Made by a program: the position numbers and the translations under genes | The notes under the pieces: generated by a model | Told to the model about the DNA's origin: nothing | The model's input: only the letters and a program-made list of their open reading frames with translations | Database searches by the model: none | Shown: piece by piece, positions 1-13,300 of the stretch | Position numbering within the stretch: position 1 is the first letter of the stretch | How the letters are laid out: the number at the start of each line of letters is the position of its first letter | Source of the DNA: Panagrolaimus kolymaensis | Taxonomy: Eukaryota; Nematoda; Chromadorea; Rhabditida; Panagrolaimidae | DNA length: 64,000 nt | Assembly: GCA_028622995.1 (NCBI GenBank) | Contig: JAJQJQ010000041.1 | Coordinates: 2,046,001-2,110,000, forward strand | Direction of reading: 5' to 3'

Positions 1-453
1 TTTTTATTAACGGAACTGAATCATAAAATTTTACGTTTTTTAAAAGTAAAAAATAAATATAAAACTTATTTGTTTAAAACTTTTTTAAATTTTTTAATAT
101 AAAGTTTATAAACCTTATCATCAGTGTTGTTGCTAAAAAATGATAAGAAAAATGGCGGTAAATGGTTTTTTTTCTTTGATATTTATCAACCAAAATCATC
201 GTCATGGAAAAATATTGTAAAAAATAATAAACTTTGTATGTATACATACATAGCTTTTTTTATGTTGCTACAATATATTGTGAGTCTTAAGAAGAACAAA
301 AAGAGCTGGGAAAATGCAAAAAAAAAAATTAGGCAAGCAAAAATTTAGTTAGTTTCATTGTTTTCATTTCCTTTTTGCTCAAATTTTCTCAAAAAACCAT
401 GCAAATTTTAATCGCTGAATGAATGATGCAACTCAATGATCCTTCAAAAATGA
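1..453. other. AT-rich flank, no gene seen
   Basis: Very AT-rich sequence with short chance reading frames only. The last part is the upstream region of the secreted-protein gene that starts at 518. I see no conserved coding signal here. Confidence 0.6.
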
Positions 454-461
454 TATAAAAG
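454..461 (+). promoter_or_regulatory. TATA box of the secreted-protein gene
   Basis: The sequence TATAAAAG lies 57 bp upstream of the ATG at 518. A clean TATA box so close to a short 5' leader is typical of strongly or tissue-specifically expressed small secreted-protein genes. That last point is inference. Confidence 0.55.
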
Positions 462-517
462 AAATCAAGCTCATTGGTTTCGAGCTTATTTGATTGTTTT
501 ATTCATTCATCAAAAAA

Positions 518-1543
518 ATGTTCTTCTTGAAAGCTGCTGTACTTCTTCTTTCAATTGCGTTTTCACCTTGGTGCTGTTATGCTATGTTATTGGATGATGC
601 TCAATTTACTCAAAGAACTGAACATGGTATGAGTCGTGCTCGAACTCCCACATATGATTATCAATATGATCCAGAAGTTTTTAAAGGTTATACTCGTCAA
701 GATAGTCGTCATAATGGAACAGCTATTGGAGCTTCTGGTAATTATTTCCTCACTCATATGGCTGATAACAAAGACATCTTCTTCCGTATTGATAATCGAG
801 ATTGCAAGCAAAACAGAGAGTAAGATTCTTTTCCAATCTCTTATGTATTCTTTACTTAGTAATTTTTAGCTCAAAACCAAAGTCGTGCATTTGCTATGTA
901 ACAAGTGCTAAAGTTGGAAAAAATGATTTATGTGATGGCAAAGCAATGGCACATGTTTGTCAAAATGATGTAGCTGGTTCAGGTCCTGTTTTTTCATACA
1001 CTGATGATTCGGGAAAAAAACAAAAGCTTATAAGTGAAAGTGGTAAACTCTCTGTTCATTTAAAGTTTAACATTAAGGTAAGAAAGTTTTCGTCATATTT
1101 CACTATTTAATTATAATAACCTTTTTAGACTCAAACAGTCAAAGCTGCTCTCACGGATTATCTTGGTGGTGGACTTCATCTTGCAAATGTTTGGAAAGAC
1201 TACATTCCTTCAAATGTTCGTGAATTCGACTTGTCCAACACATACACTGATGAAATGTCAACCAAGAAAATTGCACCTCTAGCTCTTACACCAAAGTTTG
1301 TGTTTGGAAAAGATATCACAACCTACGCAATCACTCTTCACTTTCCAACAGATGGGTGTGCTAGACTTGACTTCGTAAGCTTCTTTTATTCTCTCTTTAT
1401 CTAACCATTCATTTTTATTTCAGCATGGAATTGCTTATGGTGGTCAATTACTCCTTGACGAAAAACCAAAACCTATTGATATCTTTGTTGATGATTCTAA
1501 ACCTCCTGCATCAAAACCATGTCAACAATGCCCATGTTCATAA
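518..1543 (+). CDS. Secreted orphan protein, four exons, 291 aa
   Basis: Exons 518-819, 870-1077, 1129-1374 and 1424-1543, joined at GT/AG sites, give 292 codons including the TAA. I chose the ATG at 518 because it opens a clear signal peptide (MFFLKAAVLLLSIAFSPWCCYA); the frame continues upstream only through a TTG. The mature protein has a Tyr/Asp-rich N-terminal stretch (residues about 45-65), a central Cys cluster (SCICYV, DLCDG, HVCQN), a possible N-glycosylation site (HNGT) and a short Cys-rich end (PCQQCPCS). There are no membrane segments after the signal. I do not recognise the family; it looks like one of the many nematode secreted proteins of unknown role. An AATAAA at 1602-1607 is the likely poly(A) signal. 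Confidence 0.85.
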
Positions 1544-1601
1544 TGCAAAATCTTAAATTGTAACATGTCTTTGGTTTTAATTTTTGTATGTAATAGAGTT
1601 A

Positions 1602-1607
1602 AATAAA
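1602..1607 (+). terminator. Poly(A) signal of the secreted-protein gene
   Basis: Canonical AATAAA about 60 bp after the TAA at 1541-1543, with no competing signal before it. Confidence 0.55.
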
Positions 1608-1619
1608 TGTTTTAAAAAC

Positions 1620-2545
1620 AAAACTATCACTTTCTTCATGTTCTTATGTAAAGATGACCTTCTGTCATCAGGTTTATAACTTGTCTTTGAAATTTTTTTT
1701 CTTGATTGATTTCAAATGGAAAGAATGCTATTTACAAACAACGAAATATGGTGGCGATTAAAAGTTTTCAAATAGCCAACCACGCCGCAACAATCATGCC
1801 TTCAAAAGCAATTTCGTTAAAACATCCTTCGTCGAAATCCCAACTATGTGAAAAGACTTCGAACTCCATTCAAAGAATTCATTGGTGGGATAAAGAAAAT
1901 TTGGTTATCTTCTGATAATATCCTAAGCAAGTTTGCTGTTTGAATTAAACGTAAATAGAAGAAAATTTATTAATATTCAGTGCTACAGCAGAGTGAAATC
2001 CGCTTTGGAGCTAAACATTCTAGTTGAATATACTGTAGAAGAATTTGTAAACAGATAAGTTGAATTCACTCTTTCCAAAACCATGAAAACAGAAAATATC
2101 AAATTTAGGAGTTTTGTTAGGCTAAATACAGGTAATACAAAAGGCTTTAGCATTTTTATCAAAGAAGAAAATTACTAGAATCAAATTCATAGCTGTTTGT
2201 TCAAGTAAAGTGAGCTAATAAAGAATGACATCTTTGGTCTCTTATTGTTGCTTGCTTCATCGATTTTGAAAATGCCACCTAGGCATGCTTGTTGATAGTT
2301 TTTATGAGTAATAAAAATATTTGTTTGTCTAATACCTATGAAAAGTTTCAGAGGATTCTCTAAAACTCCATCATTCAAGTAAACTTTTCAATAAACCAAG
2401 ATTCTCAAGAAAAACAATCTCGCGAAAGTTAGAACACAATTGATATAACACAAGAAATACTTTTAACTATTTATTTTAATAAACCAAACTCAACAAAAAA
2501 TTCACATAATATAATTAAAAAATAAAACACATTTTAACAACAATA
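1620..2545. other. Intergenic, no convincing gene
   Basis: About 0.9 kb between the secreted-protein gene and the convergent Argonaute gene. Short frames at 1706-1915 (+) and 2187-2378 (-) have no start context, splice structure or recognisable motif. The 1706-1915 stretch is less AT-biased than its surroundings and could be an old coding remnant, but nothing identifies it. Confidence 0.5.
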
Positions 2546-2551
2546 AACTAA

Positions 2552-5500
2552 TTAGGCGTTGATTCGATTTTCACGCAAGACATCAGAGTGGAAGTATGGA
2601 AGATCCGTATTCAATTGGGTGAAAGGATCAACTTCACCAGTATGTTGAACGATAGCAGCAGAAGCGTTGAGGAGAGAACGTCCACGTTCAGCATAGCGAG
2701 TAGCAATGTAAACAGGAGAAGGCAACGAAGTGGGAAGACGAACGATTTGATGCCCAAAGCAAAGGGTATAGCACAATAATTCAATGACATCACTGGATAA
2801 GTTGTTATCATCAAACAAGATAGTGAATCGAGGAGTCTTAGCAGTACCTTGCAGAGCGACATGAGGATTCAAGTAGAATTCATGATAGCTTGGATGAACG
2901 ACAACTGTGTCGATGACAGTACCAGGTCGAACGTTTTGATCAGGAGCACGTTGAGTAGGTTGAGCATCGGCCAACATGAAGCGAAGATTGTGCATGCGAT
3001 TTGGAACAATGAGAGTAATTTTAGCATCAGAACCCAAATCACGAATTGCAGCAAGAGCAAATGGAAGTTCGGTGGTGATAACCATCTTGAATTGACCTTC
3101 GGAGCAGCCATTGCGGAAGATGAAGAGCTTCTTAGGGAAATTACCACGATGAGCTTTGAAACGAACGAAACATTCTTTGACAATTTCACCAAGAACACTG
3201 ACACGTTCTTCTTTGCTGGGTTTTTGCAAGCGGAATCCACCAACAAACTCGAAAGCATGATCCTTGTCATTAGCAGCATCTAAAAATTAAAGGATAATAA
3301 TAGTTAATAAATGTTGAAAAAATAAACTTACATCCAACGATGGTAGGAGCACTTCCAATAGTTGAACGCAGTGTTGGATTGATAGCACCAGGATGGTTGA
3401 GAGAGATACCAATGCACAAGGAATCATTACCAAGGGTTTGAGCAATTCCAGCTTCAGGAAGACGAAGATCATAGTTGATGCCACCAAGTTTGACGCTAAA
3501 AAACGATATGTATTAAAGAATATGTTTTTACGTTTAAAAAACAAACTTGGTTTTGTGGACGATGTTTTCCATGGTTTGTTGTTTCCCTTTTGAAACGATG
3601 TCGCCAGCGTTTTGCATTTTGACGAGTTGAGTGATGATTTCATATCGACGTTCAAAAAGTTTAACAATTTTATGCATGGAGAGGTCTTGGTCAGCATGAA
3701 TGAAGAACATAAAGTTGAAACCATCATCTTTGCAAAGCTTGAATTCTTCTTCAACTTTTACAGCATCAATGGGAACAGTACCTTGATATGCAGGTGGAAC
3801 ATATTGAATACCGACACGATTGCATTGAAGTTGGAAGGAACTAAGAAATTGCCTGAAATTTTTATTTAGTAAGTAACATATAATGATTTTAAAAAAACAG
3901 CTTACTGAAGTTCTTGTGGTCCAAAGCGTGAACGTTGACGTGTGGGTACAGTACCAAGAACATAAATAGCCCATTTTCCCAAATCACAAGGAACCAAGTA
4001 ATTACCACGTTGACTCCAAACAGCTCGACTTGGATCAGGAGAAGCTACAGCACCGTCACGATAATCAATGAATGGAACAGGAAGTACACGGCTGTTAACC
4101 TATAAATAGAATGTGAATTATTATATTATAACAAAAGTGCAGGTAATACTTACGCTAACTGGTTTATTTTGGACCTCGATTTCCATGCGTGTCAAATGAG
4201 GGCTCAAATTTTCACCAAAAAGGCCAATAGCTCGAGCATTTCGATCATTTTGAGGAATAAGAGTTGATGGAGGAACAGCGCATGCACGGATCATCTTTTG
4301 AACCAATTCAGGAGTTTGATGTTCAGTTCGGACACGCTATAAACATAAAATGTAAAAATGGAAATATATGGTTATAAACAAACTTGATTATCAGCGATAT
4401 TGAGAACTTCCATAGGAAATTCACTTTTTTGAGGTCCACTTTCAATAATCAAGTTCAAATGAGGAAATTGCAAAGTGATTTGATAGCGATTGAGGAAGTA
4501 CTCCGCAACGGTACAATTTACACCATTAATTTCGATGTTCTTTGATGCAGCAGTTTCAGTACTAATACTATGAATAGTAATAGTACGTCCAGGCGTTTCA
4601 TGTGTTGTAAGAGCAGAAAGACCTAAAAATAAAAAGTAATAAAGATAAAGGAACCAAAAATAAAACATACCGGTGAAAGCTGTCTTCAAATGATCAATTT
4701 CATTAGGAGCAAGAATCTCATTACGAATTTGGATAACAGCAGATGCACTTGCAATCATAGGTTGAGCCAGATGGAAAGGTGTTTTCTTAGTATCAACAAC
4801 CACGCCAACACGTTTATTTCCAGGACCTTTGGGACCTTCAATGAAACGAATGGACTTTTGACATCCAATACCAAGGAATTTTCCGGCGCCCAAAGAAGGA
4901 GCATCATTAGCAGTAAAGCCAAAGTTTTCAGGAGCCAACAAGAAGCTTTTGCCACCAGGATAAGTAACATGATGTTGTTCGTTCATCAACGGTGTTTGAG
5001 ATGTTTCCAATTCCAAATATTGTTGAAGCTGAAAAACAAAGCAAATAAACTTTAAAAATAAAAACAGACAAAAACAAACCGAATGATCCACTTCATCCAA
5101 AGCATTTGTCATATGAGAGAGTTCGGAAGCATCAAGAACACGAGTATCACGAACAGGCTTGATCTTGATTTGAGCTGTAGCATTTGGAAGCATTTGAGCA
5201 ACGATAGGATCATTATCAACATCGAGAGTAATACCATCAGGTTGGTCAGTGATTAGCTTGGTAGCAAAGAGTGTTGACTGGAGATCATAGCAGGTTTCAA
5301 CCAATTCTCCCAATTTATCAGGATATTGTTGAATGGCGCTTCGGAAGATTGAACGGCAGAGATCTTTGCGATTGGTAACAATGGCACTGAAAAAAAGAAG
5401 TAAAGATAAAGAAATTTGAAGAGAAAAGAAAAATAAACAAATGAAACACAAGGACTTTGGTAAAGGACAATTGTGTTTGAATAATAAAAAAGTTACTTAC

Positions 5501-5822
5501 TCAGATTTGGCCTTCTTGGTAAGATCAATGATCTTAATATTACCATTGACTTCTTTTGTAGCTTGGATAGTTACATCATAGCGGAACACTTGAAGAGATA
5601 TTGGAACCTTGACACCATGGATGTTGGTGATGACCTTCTGTTGGACACAGGAGATAGTACCAGGTTCTTTCTTGGCCGCCATAGTAGGAGGAAGAGGATC
5701 AAGCTTAAAAAAAAAGAAAGGAATTAGTAAAGGAAATATATTTATAGTATAAAACATACGCCAAGCCTTGCCAACATGCGTTGGATATCCGAAGAGTTTT
5801 CAGAAGTTTGAGAGCGCGACAT
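2552..5822 (-). CDS. WAGO-clade Argonaute, slicer residues lost, 914 aa
   Basis: Ten exons, in transcript order: 5822-5760, 5703-5501, 5386-5080, 5028-4671, 4622-4384, 4336-4154, 4099-3906, 3852-3547, 3495-3332, 3279-2552. They sum to 2745 nt (915 codons with TAA). The order is N-terminal domain, PAZ region (about 250-400), MID (about 450-600) and PIWI (about 600-900). The C-terminal part carries WAGO signatures: SEGQF, VVVHPSYHEFYLNPHVALQG, a DDNN motif, LPTSLPSPVYIATRYAERGR. WAGOs bind 22G secondary siRNAs in nematodes and silence without slicing. That fits here: the first catalytic Asp position reads VGYAAN, the second reads FRNG instead of RDG (about residue 729), and the final His position reads IATRY instead of YAHLV. 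An acceptor-like TTTTTAG lies 2 nt before the ATG, so the mRNA is probably trans-spliced or has a 5' UTR intron. The exact C. elegans counterpart cannot be named. Confidence 0.93.
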
Positions 5823-5829
5823 ACCTAAA

Positions 5830-7330
5830 AACAATAACAGTTAAACATCGGATGTAAACAAAAAACGCGAATAAAAACCCGAAACAAAGATTAGAGTAAG
5901 GAATGCTTTTTAATGATACTAATATCATAAAAAGATCAGTTGAATAATCAAAAAAAAAATAGGGGAATAAAATTATTTTGAAAGTCACATCAAAAAATTG
6001 AATAATTTCATCAACTAAAAGCACAAAAACATGAAGAAATATGTCAACAATGAAGCAAACTAAAAAATGAAAAAATTTTTTGCTCGCTTTCAACGAAAAT
6101 AGGCTGAACTATGAAAGGCGGGGATACTGTAAAAATCTCAAAAGAAACATTTTTAGTCGTTGTGAACGACCATAAATTTTGAATTTGGGCAGCGATGTAC
6201 ATAAAAATTTTTTTCATGTTTTTTCATGCTTTTTTTTTTTGCCACAACTTTTAATGTATGTAGCTTGTTATTATTAGTTACTAAATTTGGAAATATTTTT
6301 GTATGATAATGTAATTTGTGATAGAGTTAATTAAAGAGATTTTATAACCATTATCGCTTTTATTCCTGCCTTTCGATTGACTTTTTAACATTTTTTTAAA
6401 GCTTTGATGAGCAAGTAAATGAACCAACCATCACTTTGAAACTTTTTATTGGAAAGTTGGAAGGGTAAATTTATATATTGAAGCAGATGTTGGTCGTGAA
6501 GATATTGTTATAAAGGTAATTTCGAATGGTATTGAACCTACAGCAAGTGTCGCAAGTGATAAAGCGAAAAATGTTTGCAACTCAAAGATTTATTTTTGTT
6601 TCAAGTTCTTTAAATTTTTTTTTATAAATATGTACAATTCTTACGGCCTCTTTAGTTAAATGGGAATTATTTATGCCTTGAAATGATGCATTCAAGAAAC
6701 TTTTAATCATTGTTAGCAAATTTTAAATTGTTTCAGGGATATTGTAGGGAGAGGCACAGACATATCTGTACATATTTGGTGTAGCAAGAATTTTTTTAAC
6801 TTTCAAGAATTGGACATTTTAAAATGATGCATTTTGTTTATAGATTTTGAAATTTTGTAACCTTTATTAATTTTTTTTTTGATTTCTAAAAAATCAGAAA
6901 TGAACAAAACAAAAAAATAAATGACACACATCATAGAGTATAGTGTAAAAAAAATAATAACAAAAACAACAGATATTTTTTTTCTATTTTTTTTTCTTTT
7001 CATAAGACAAAAACATACAATTATTTTTATTTTATTTTTTGAGCATCGGGTAAGAAAAAGGAGGATTATTACTTTATATTTTTTTATAGTTGTTGCAAAA
7101 AAAAAATGAACGAATGATTAAATGTGAGAAAAATATAAAAAGTAAGAAAAAGGAAAAATGAGACCATTTTTTGGTAATAATTTTTTTTTGGAAATAAAAG
7201 TTTAAGTTTAATAATAAAAAAAGAGGAGAGAACTAACAACAAATAAATGAGAAAAAGAAGAGAATAATAATAATATTGTATTTCTGTAATGTTTTTTTAT
7301 ATGGAGTAAATAAGTTTTTTTTAAATTTAT
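5830..7330. other. Intergenic between Argonaute and KASH genes
   Basis: About 1.5 kb of AT-rich sequence with long A and T runs. Apart from the possible coding remnant at 6402-6590 I see nothing. The part near 5830-6100 should hold the Argonaute promoter. Confidence 0.5.
6402..6590 (+). pseudogene. Possible decayed coding fragment
   Basis: Two adjacent blocks read like protein but lie in different frames. The first, about 6402-6464, gives FDEQVNEPTITLKLFIGKL; the second, about 6473-6590, starts YIEADVGREDIVIKV. A stop and a frame change separate them, and there is no start codon, splice structure or downstream continuation. Codon use resembles that of the real genes rather than the AT-rich flank. 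I do not recognise the source family; chance is the alternative. Confidence 0.3.
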
Positions 7331-7332
7331 TT

Positions 7333-10300
7333 TTATGATGGTGGCGCACCATTAACATAATCAAGTTGAGGACCAAACATATGACGCCAATTATTTTGTG
7401 GTGAATCATCAAGGAAACAAGTGATGAGAATGAGACCAAGAAGGAGAAGGGCGCTAGTTCCAAGAAGGCCTTGAAGAACTCGAGAATTTTTAACTCTTTG
7501 AACAAGTCTTCGAGGAAGTGACCGTCGCCATGGAGATGCTGCTGGAATGGAAGTGGTGGTGGTTGTTGTCGTAGATGATGAAGTGGTGGAAATTGAAGCG
7601 GTATTGGTTGAAATTTCTTTAGTTTTACGCTTTCGAAGTTTAGGTGAAGGAGTTTTAATGGGTTTAATGGAAGCTTTGGAGAATCTGAAAAATAAAAAAA
7701 AAATTAAAATTCTTTATTTAAGCTTTTGTTGCGATATATAAGTTTACTGTTTTATTGCCAAAAAAAAGTTTTTAACCCATCAAAAATTCTTTGATAAAAA
7801 GCTTACCTTTCTCTTAATTGCTTCAAACTATTTTTATAATCCTTCAATTCCTTCCAAAATTTCGCTTGCTTTCCAGGTTTTCTATCTCCACTCAACACAG
7901 CCAAATCTTCCAATTGAGTGGTTAAACCATTGCAAACTGTTTCCAATGCATCCATTCGCTCTTGGCATAAATCCAATTCCAATCGAATTTCATCAGCTGC
8001 CTCAACTCCTATAGCTTCAGTGTTAGCTAATTTATCTTTTAATTCTTTTAATGAATCTTTTAAATTTCCCATTGAATGATATTTTGCCATTGAGGCTTCA
8101 AGGTGAAGAGTGGAATCACCAATAGTTTGAAGGGATTGTTCCACAATTTTTAACAATGCAACAAGTTCACCATTATTATATCGATTTCCGGGTTGTTCAG
8201 CGAGATGTTGCAAACTGAATTTACGTTTCATAAGATTATCCCAGATTTGTTTTCGTTCCATTATAAATCCTTCTAAATCGGATATGGTCATCTTTTCTGA
8301 ATCTTGAATAAGCAACATTTTAAGGGCGGTTTTCATTTCAGCTAATTGAATTTTTATTTCATTTACATTAGCTTCATCAATTTCCATTTGTTCATCGGGA
8401 TCCACTTCACCATCATCCTCTTCACTTGGGCCTAATTCATCTAAAGCTGATTTAAATTCTTTTTGAAGTAAATCAACATCATTTATTTGATCCTAGAAAA
8501 TTCATGAAATTTATATATTTTAATGCTCAAAAATATTAATAAAACTTACCATACTAATATTTCGTGGAAAACCTTTAACAATGGCAGTTAATTTTTTAAC
8601 ATTTTCTTTTGCATTCATTCTTAAAGCTTTTTTAACATCTTTTTTATCATTCGAAAATGGATCATATTCATTCATAATTCTACGAACTTTATAATAATTT
8701 TGTTGACATTCATAAATGGTTGCATCAATTTCAGATGGATCTGTTAAGGGGATTTGAGATTGAAAATCATCATCAATAATAGTATTATCAAGGATGGATG
8801 AAGTCGAAGCTGATGGATCTTCAAGTTGAACAATATGTGGCATAATTTCAGATAAGGATGGAGGATCCTGGAAATTTAATAAGGGATGTAAAATGAGAAA
8901 ATGAAAAAAATGTGAAATTAGAAAATTCAGTGGGCGCGAAAAATTTGAGTTTTCCATGTGATATTATTTTTTCCCACAAAAGTATTACTTCAAATTAGGG
9001 TGGACCGGGTAGATCTACCAGTAGATTCTACCGGTAGATCTACCGGTAGATCTACCGAAATCTACCGAAAAAATTTTCCAATCTACCGAAATCTACCGCG
9101 CCACCAAAATTTAAAAAAAGACGTTCTCGGAGTTTTTTAAGCGAAAGTTATGAATTAGCAGGTTCTAAAATGCATAAAAACGATGTTTTCTCTATTTCCG
9201 AAAATTTTTGAATTTTTTTAACAGGGGAGAGTTTATGATAGGAAAGTAATAGCTTGGTCCACCCTGTTGAAAAATTGAAATTTTTTTAAAAGTTTGCAAA
9301 ACCTATTTTTGTGCCCAAAAATAGCCTTATATCCTTAATTTTGTATTCCTTGATTCAAAATCCCTTTCTTTTCGAATTTTGGACTTGCGGTAGATTTCAG
9401 TAGATCTACCGGTAGATCCACCGGTAGATCTACCGGTAGATCTACCGATTTTTCAATCTACCGGTAGATCGGTCCACCCTACTTCAAATCTCCAACCAAA
9501 AAAAAAAGAAGAAAACTCCGCCTCGTCTAACATAACATAAAAAAATAAATAGTAAACATCTGAGTAAACATTTTATTTATTAGTTACACCTGCCGTTCCT
9601 CTCCAACTATCTCATCCTCCTCAATTCTAACTCAAGATTTAAAAACGGCAAGAGTATCTCATTCTCTATCGATTATGAGAAAGCCGTCATTTTTTGGCAA
9701 AAAAAAAGATGACAGCTGGCTTTTATTATTATTTTTAATCAAAAAAAATTGCGCATCTTTTTTTAATATTTTTAAAGCTTCTTAGAAACCGTTACTATGG
9801 GTTACATCTTCTTCTCTTTTTTATTTTCGAAGATATAAATCAAGCACACAAAAAATAAAAATGGTATTCTTCCGACAACAAAAAAATAGATAAATCCGAA
9901 AAGACGAAAAAAAAAGTGTATTGTATTTTTTTTTACAATTCACTTTTTCTTTTTTTGCAAGCACGCGAGCAAGGCAACATGAAGAAGAAAAACGAGTATA
10001 CTTTTTTCTTTTTCTTTTCAAACAGCAGAAGAAAATGTTTTTAAAAATGAAAAAAAAAAATGCGTCAACAAAAAGAACAACAACATGCATACGCAAAAAA
10101 AATGTTTCGGGCTTCCTTCAAGGCAGGCAAAAAAATATGAAAAAGAAAGAAAATATATACGCGTGTGCCTGAAGCCCTCCAATAACAAAACAAAAAAAAA
10201 ACTCCAGTTTTTTTCGATTCTTCTCCCGGCTGCCTGCAAAAAAAAAAAAAGGAGTGTAAAAAATACAGCAACAACTAACTACGAGGACGCGCGGAAGCCT

Positions 10301-13300
10301 TAAAAGTCCGTCAGTCAGACAAATGTCAGTCAATTTTGTTTTGTTCAGGTTTTGTAAAATGCAAAGAAGAGAAAGATAGACATGGAAGTTATTTAAGTCA
10401 CATAATTTGCACTTACTTTATAATCATCCCATTCATAATGAGCATCACCCGTTTCTTGCACAGTTCCAGATGAAGTTGTGGATGCAAATGATTCCACTGA
10501 GGGTCTACGATGATGATGGTGATGATGATTCAATGATGATGGACTTTGTTGTTTCTTTAATGTTGAAGTCATCAATGGTTCAAAGTTTGCAAATGAATGA
10601 AATGAATTTGAAATGTCTACAAAAAATAACAATTTTTAATATTTTCAAATTTTTTAAAACTAAAGTTTATTTTTTCAAAAAAAAAAGCTTTTATTTGTTT
10701 TATTTTTTTTTTGACGGCAAAAATCAAAACCCTTACTTTCAACATTCCACGAAAAATTAACATAATTTGAAGCTGATCGATGAATTCGACGTTTATCATG
10801 TTTTCGCTTTGAAATAGTTGTTGGAGTTTTGGAACCAAAAAATGAAGCACTCAAAGATTGTGACATTGGATTATCATTATCAGGAAAAATATAAACTGAT
10901 TCATCCTAAACAAAAAAGTATTTAATTTTAAATATTTTCCTTTAACAAAATAATTTTTTTTACCATTCCAACATTAGTTAATGAATTTTTCATTATTCCT
11001 GAACCATTGTTAGAAGAATTTTGAGTAGTTGTTCTCACGGCTCTTTTAAATCGTCTTTTACGCTGTTGAGGCGGAATGGGTGGCAAAGCAGCTGCAGCCG
11101 CTGACGGATTATTTCCATCAAAAAGAGATTGCCTTGATTTATCTTTGCCTGAATCAGATTCTTCGCTGCTTGCTTCACACGAAAAATCTGTGTCTCTATG
11201 ATATTTAGATACTTCGGATGGAGTTTTGCTGACGACACTTCGCTTTGGAGTTGAAATCCTTTTTGGTTTTAATTCCTTCCATTGAGTGCCTTTTTTAAGT
11301 TGATTTATTCTTGCTTCAAAGTCATCGTCTTCCATCATTGACATAACTTCTTGATAATCATCTGGAATTACCATATTGCTTGAATTCATATCAGATTGAA
11401 CAATCATGGATTCACTGAGAATATTATTATCATCATTTGGAACTTCGCGATCACCATGAATTTCAAATGGTAATTGCGGGATCACTTCAGTATCTGTAAC
11501 ACCTGCATCATCTAATGGAACAGTTTTATAAAATCCTTTAGTTGGAGTTAACTTTAATCTCATCCTTCGTTCAACACTATTATTTTCATTCACAACATCA
11601 CCCAATAATAATTCTTCACCAATTAAATTTAAACTTTCGTGAATTGAATTTTCTCCCGATGAATATCCAACATCGTGAAGTTGTCGAGAGCTTCTTGAGG
11701 TGGAGCAAACAACATTAATAGGTGATGGCTGTTCCGTATCAGGCGATGGAGGAGGAGATGAAACAGGTGAATGCTGTTGTTGTTGTTCCGGCATACTACT
11801 TTTTGTATATGATTCGTAATCACTTGGCATAAATGGTATTATATCCGGATTATCGTCTTCAGTTGCACATTCCGATTCAGTTGATGAAGGAATTAGTAAA
11901 ACATCTGTCGACGCGGTGGAATATTGTGGCGAACAAAGAAGAGCTGGCAATGTATTGGCTGTGGAAGAAGAGGATGTGGTTCGACGTCTTTTAATCAATG
12001 GTTCTTCGTCGTCCGAAAGATTTTCAGGCGGCGTTTCACAGTCCTAAAAAATATTTGTGTTAGTTAATCAAAGTTACTGTATACTTTTATTTTTTATGAC
12101 GACATTTTTGTCAACAAATTTTATAGTAAACATTATAAAAAATAAAAGCGCCATCATAAAGCTTTATATTTTATTTTATTTTAAATCAAATAAAGAAAGT
12201 ATATTGTTTATTATTATTTTTTACTTATTATTTAAATAAAGGCAAGCCGCGATTTTATTTTTCAAAAAAAAGTCGTGTATTAAATGCGCAACTGAATCAA
12301 CGCAAGCAACAACAAACATAAAATAAATAATGGCTCTCAAAAGGCGGCGGCGGTCAACCTCAAAAAGGCCATCATCATTTTAGAAACACCATGGAGGAGA
12401 AAAAAATATACCGCATTCGGTCATGCGAATATATAGTAAAAAATAGAAGAGAAACGAAACATGGTAGTATGAACTCGTGGAAAAAATCTGTTTTTCACTC
12501 ATCGGCTGGCAGCAGCAATATAACTAACTCTACCTCGTAAAATGAGTTGGATCTAATTGCATCCTCTCATCGTCAGTCAAACAAAAACATTCTTCTTTTT
12601 TTGTTTGATGACCAGATTTTTCACGACTTTAAAAAAATATTATATTTTCGAAAATTATTTGAAATGTAAAAAAAAAAGAGACAAATAATAATGAGTTTCC
12701 GTCACTCAAAAAAATAAAAAAGATGAGGGATAAATAAATGAATGAATGAAACGAATGATTGACAAAATTTTCATTTATTTTCTTGATTTTTGTTTTTAAA
12801 ATAAACTTTAGCACATCAAAAAAAAATATTCAAAAGAAAATCAATTTTTTTTGCTTCAATCAAAAAAACAAAAACACTTTTTTATTCGTTTTCGACAAAT
12901 GACTGATTTTAGAGAGTTTTTTTTCTTTCTCTTTTTCTCTTGATTAGCTTCCTAAAAACTAACAATAAGCAAAAAATAAAGAGGAGTAGCAGCAATAGTA
13001 ACAGAAACATAAAAGGAAGGAAAGAACTAAACTCAACAGATGAACGAACTCTCTCAGTCAGTCAACAAGCTAGCAAGCATCAGTAAAGCAACCGATGGAT
13101 GATTGCTGGCTGCTTCACCTGGAAATAAATACATACATAGTCGCCGTTCACTTTTTTCTGGTTATGGGCTGAGATTGAGTCGCCGCCGATGGTTGAACAA
13201 CGACGAAAAGCGACGATGACAAAAAAAGGAGTGGTGTCATCGAGAAAAAAAAAGATTTTTAAGAGGAAGAAACCCAAGAACGGAGATGAGAAGACAATTT

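Noticed and set aside
9006..9470. CRISPR-like array from the repeated GGTAGATCTACC motif
   Set aside because: The repeats have no regular spacers, the genome is eukaryotic, and the array lies inside an element with TIRs and target duplications.
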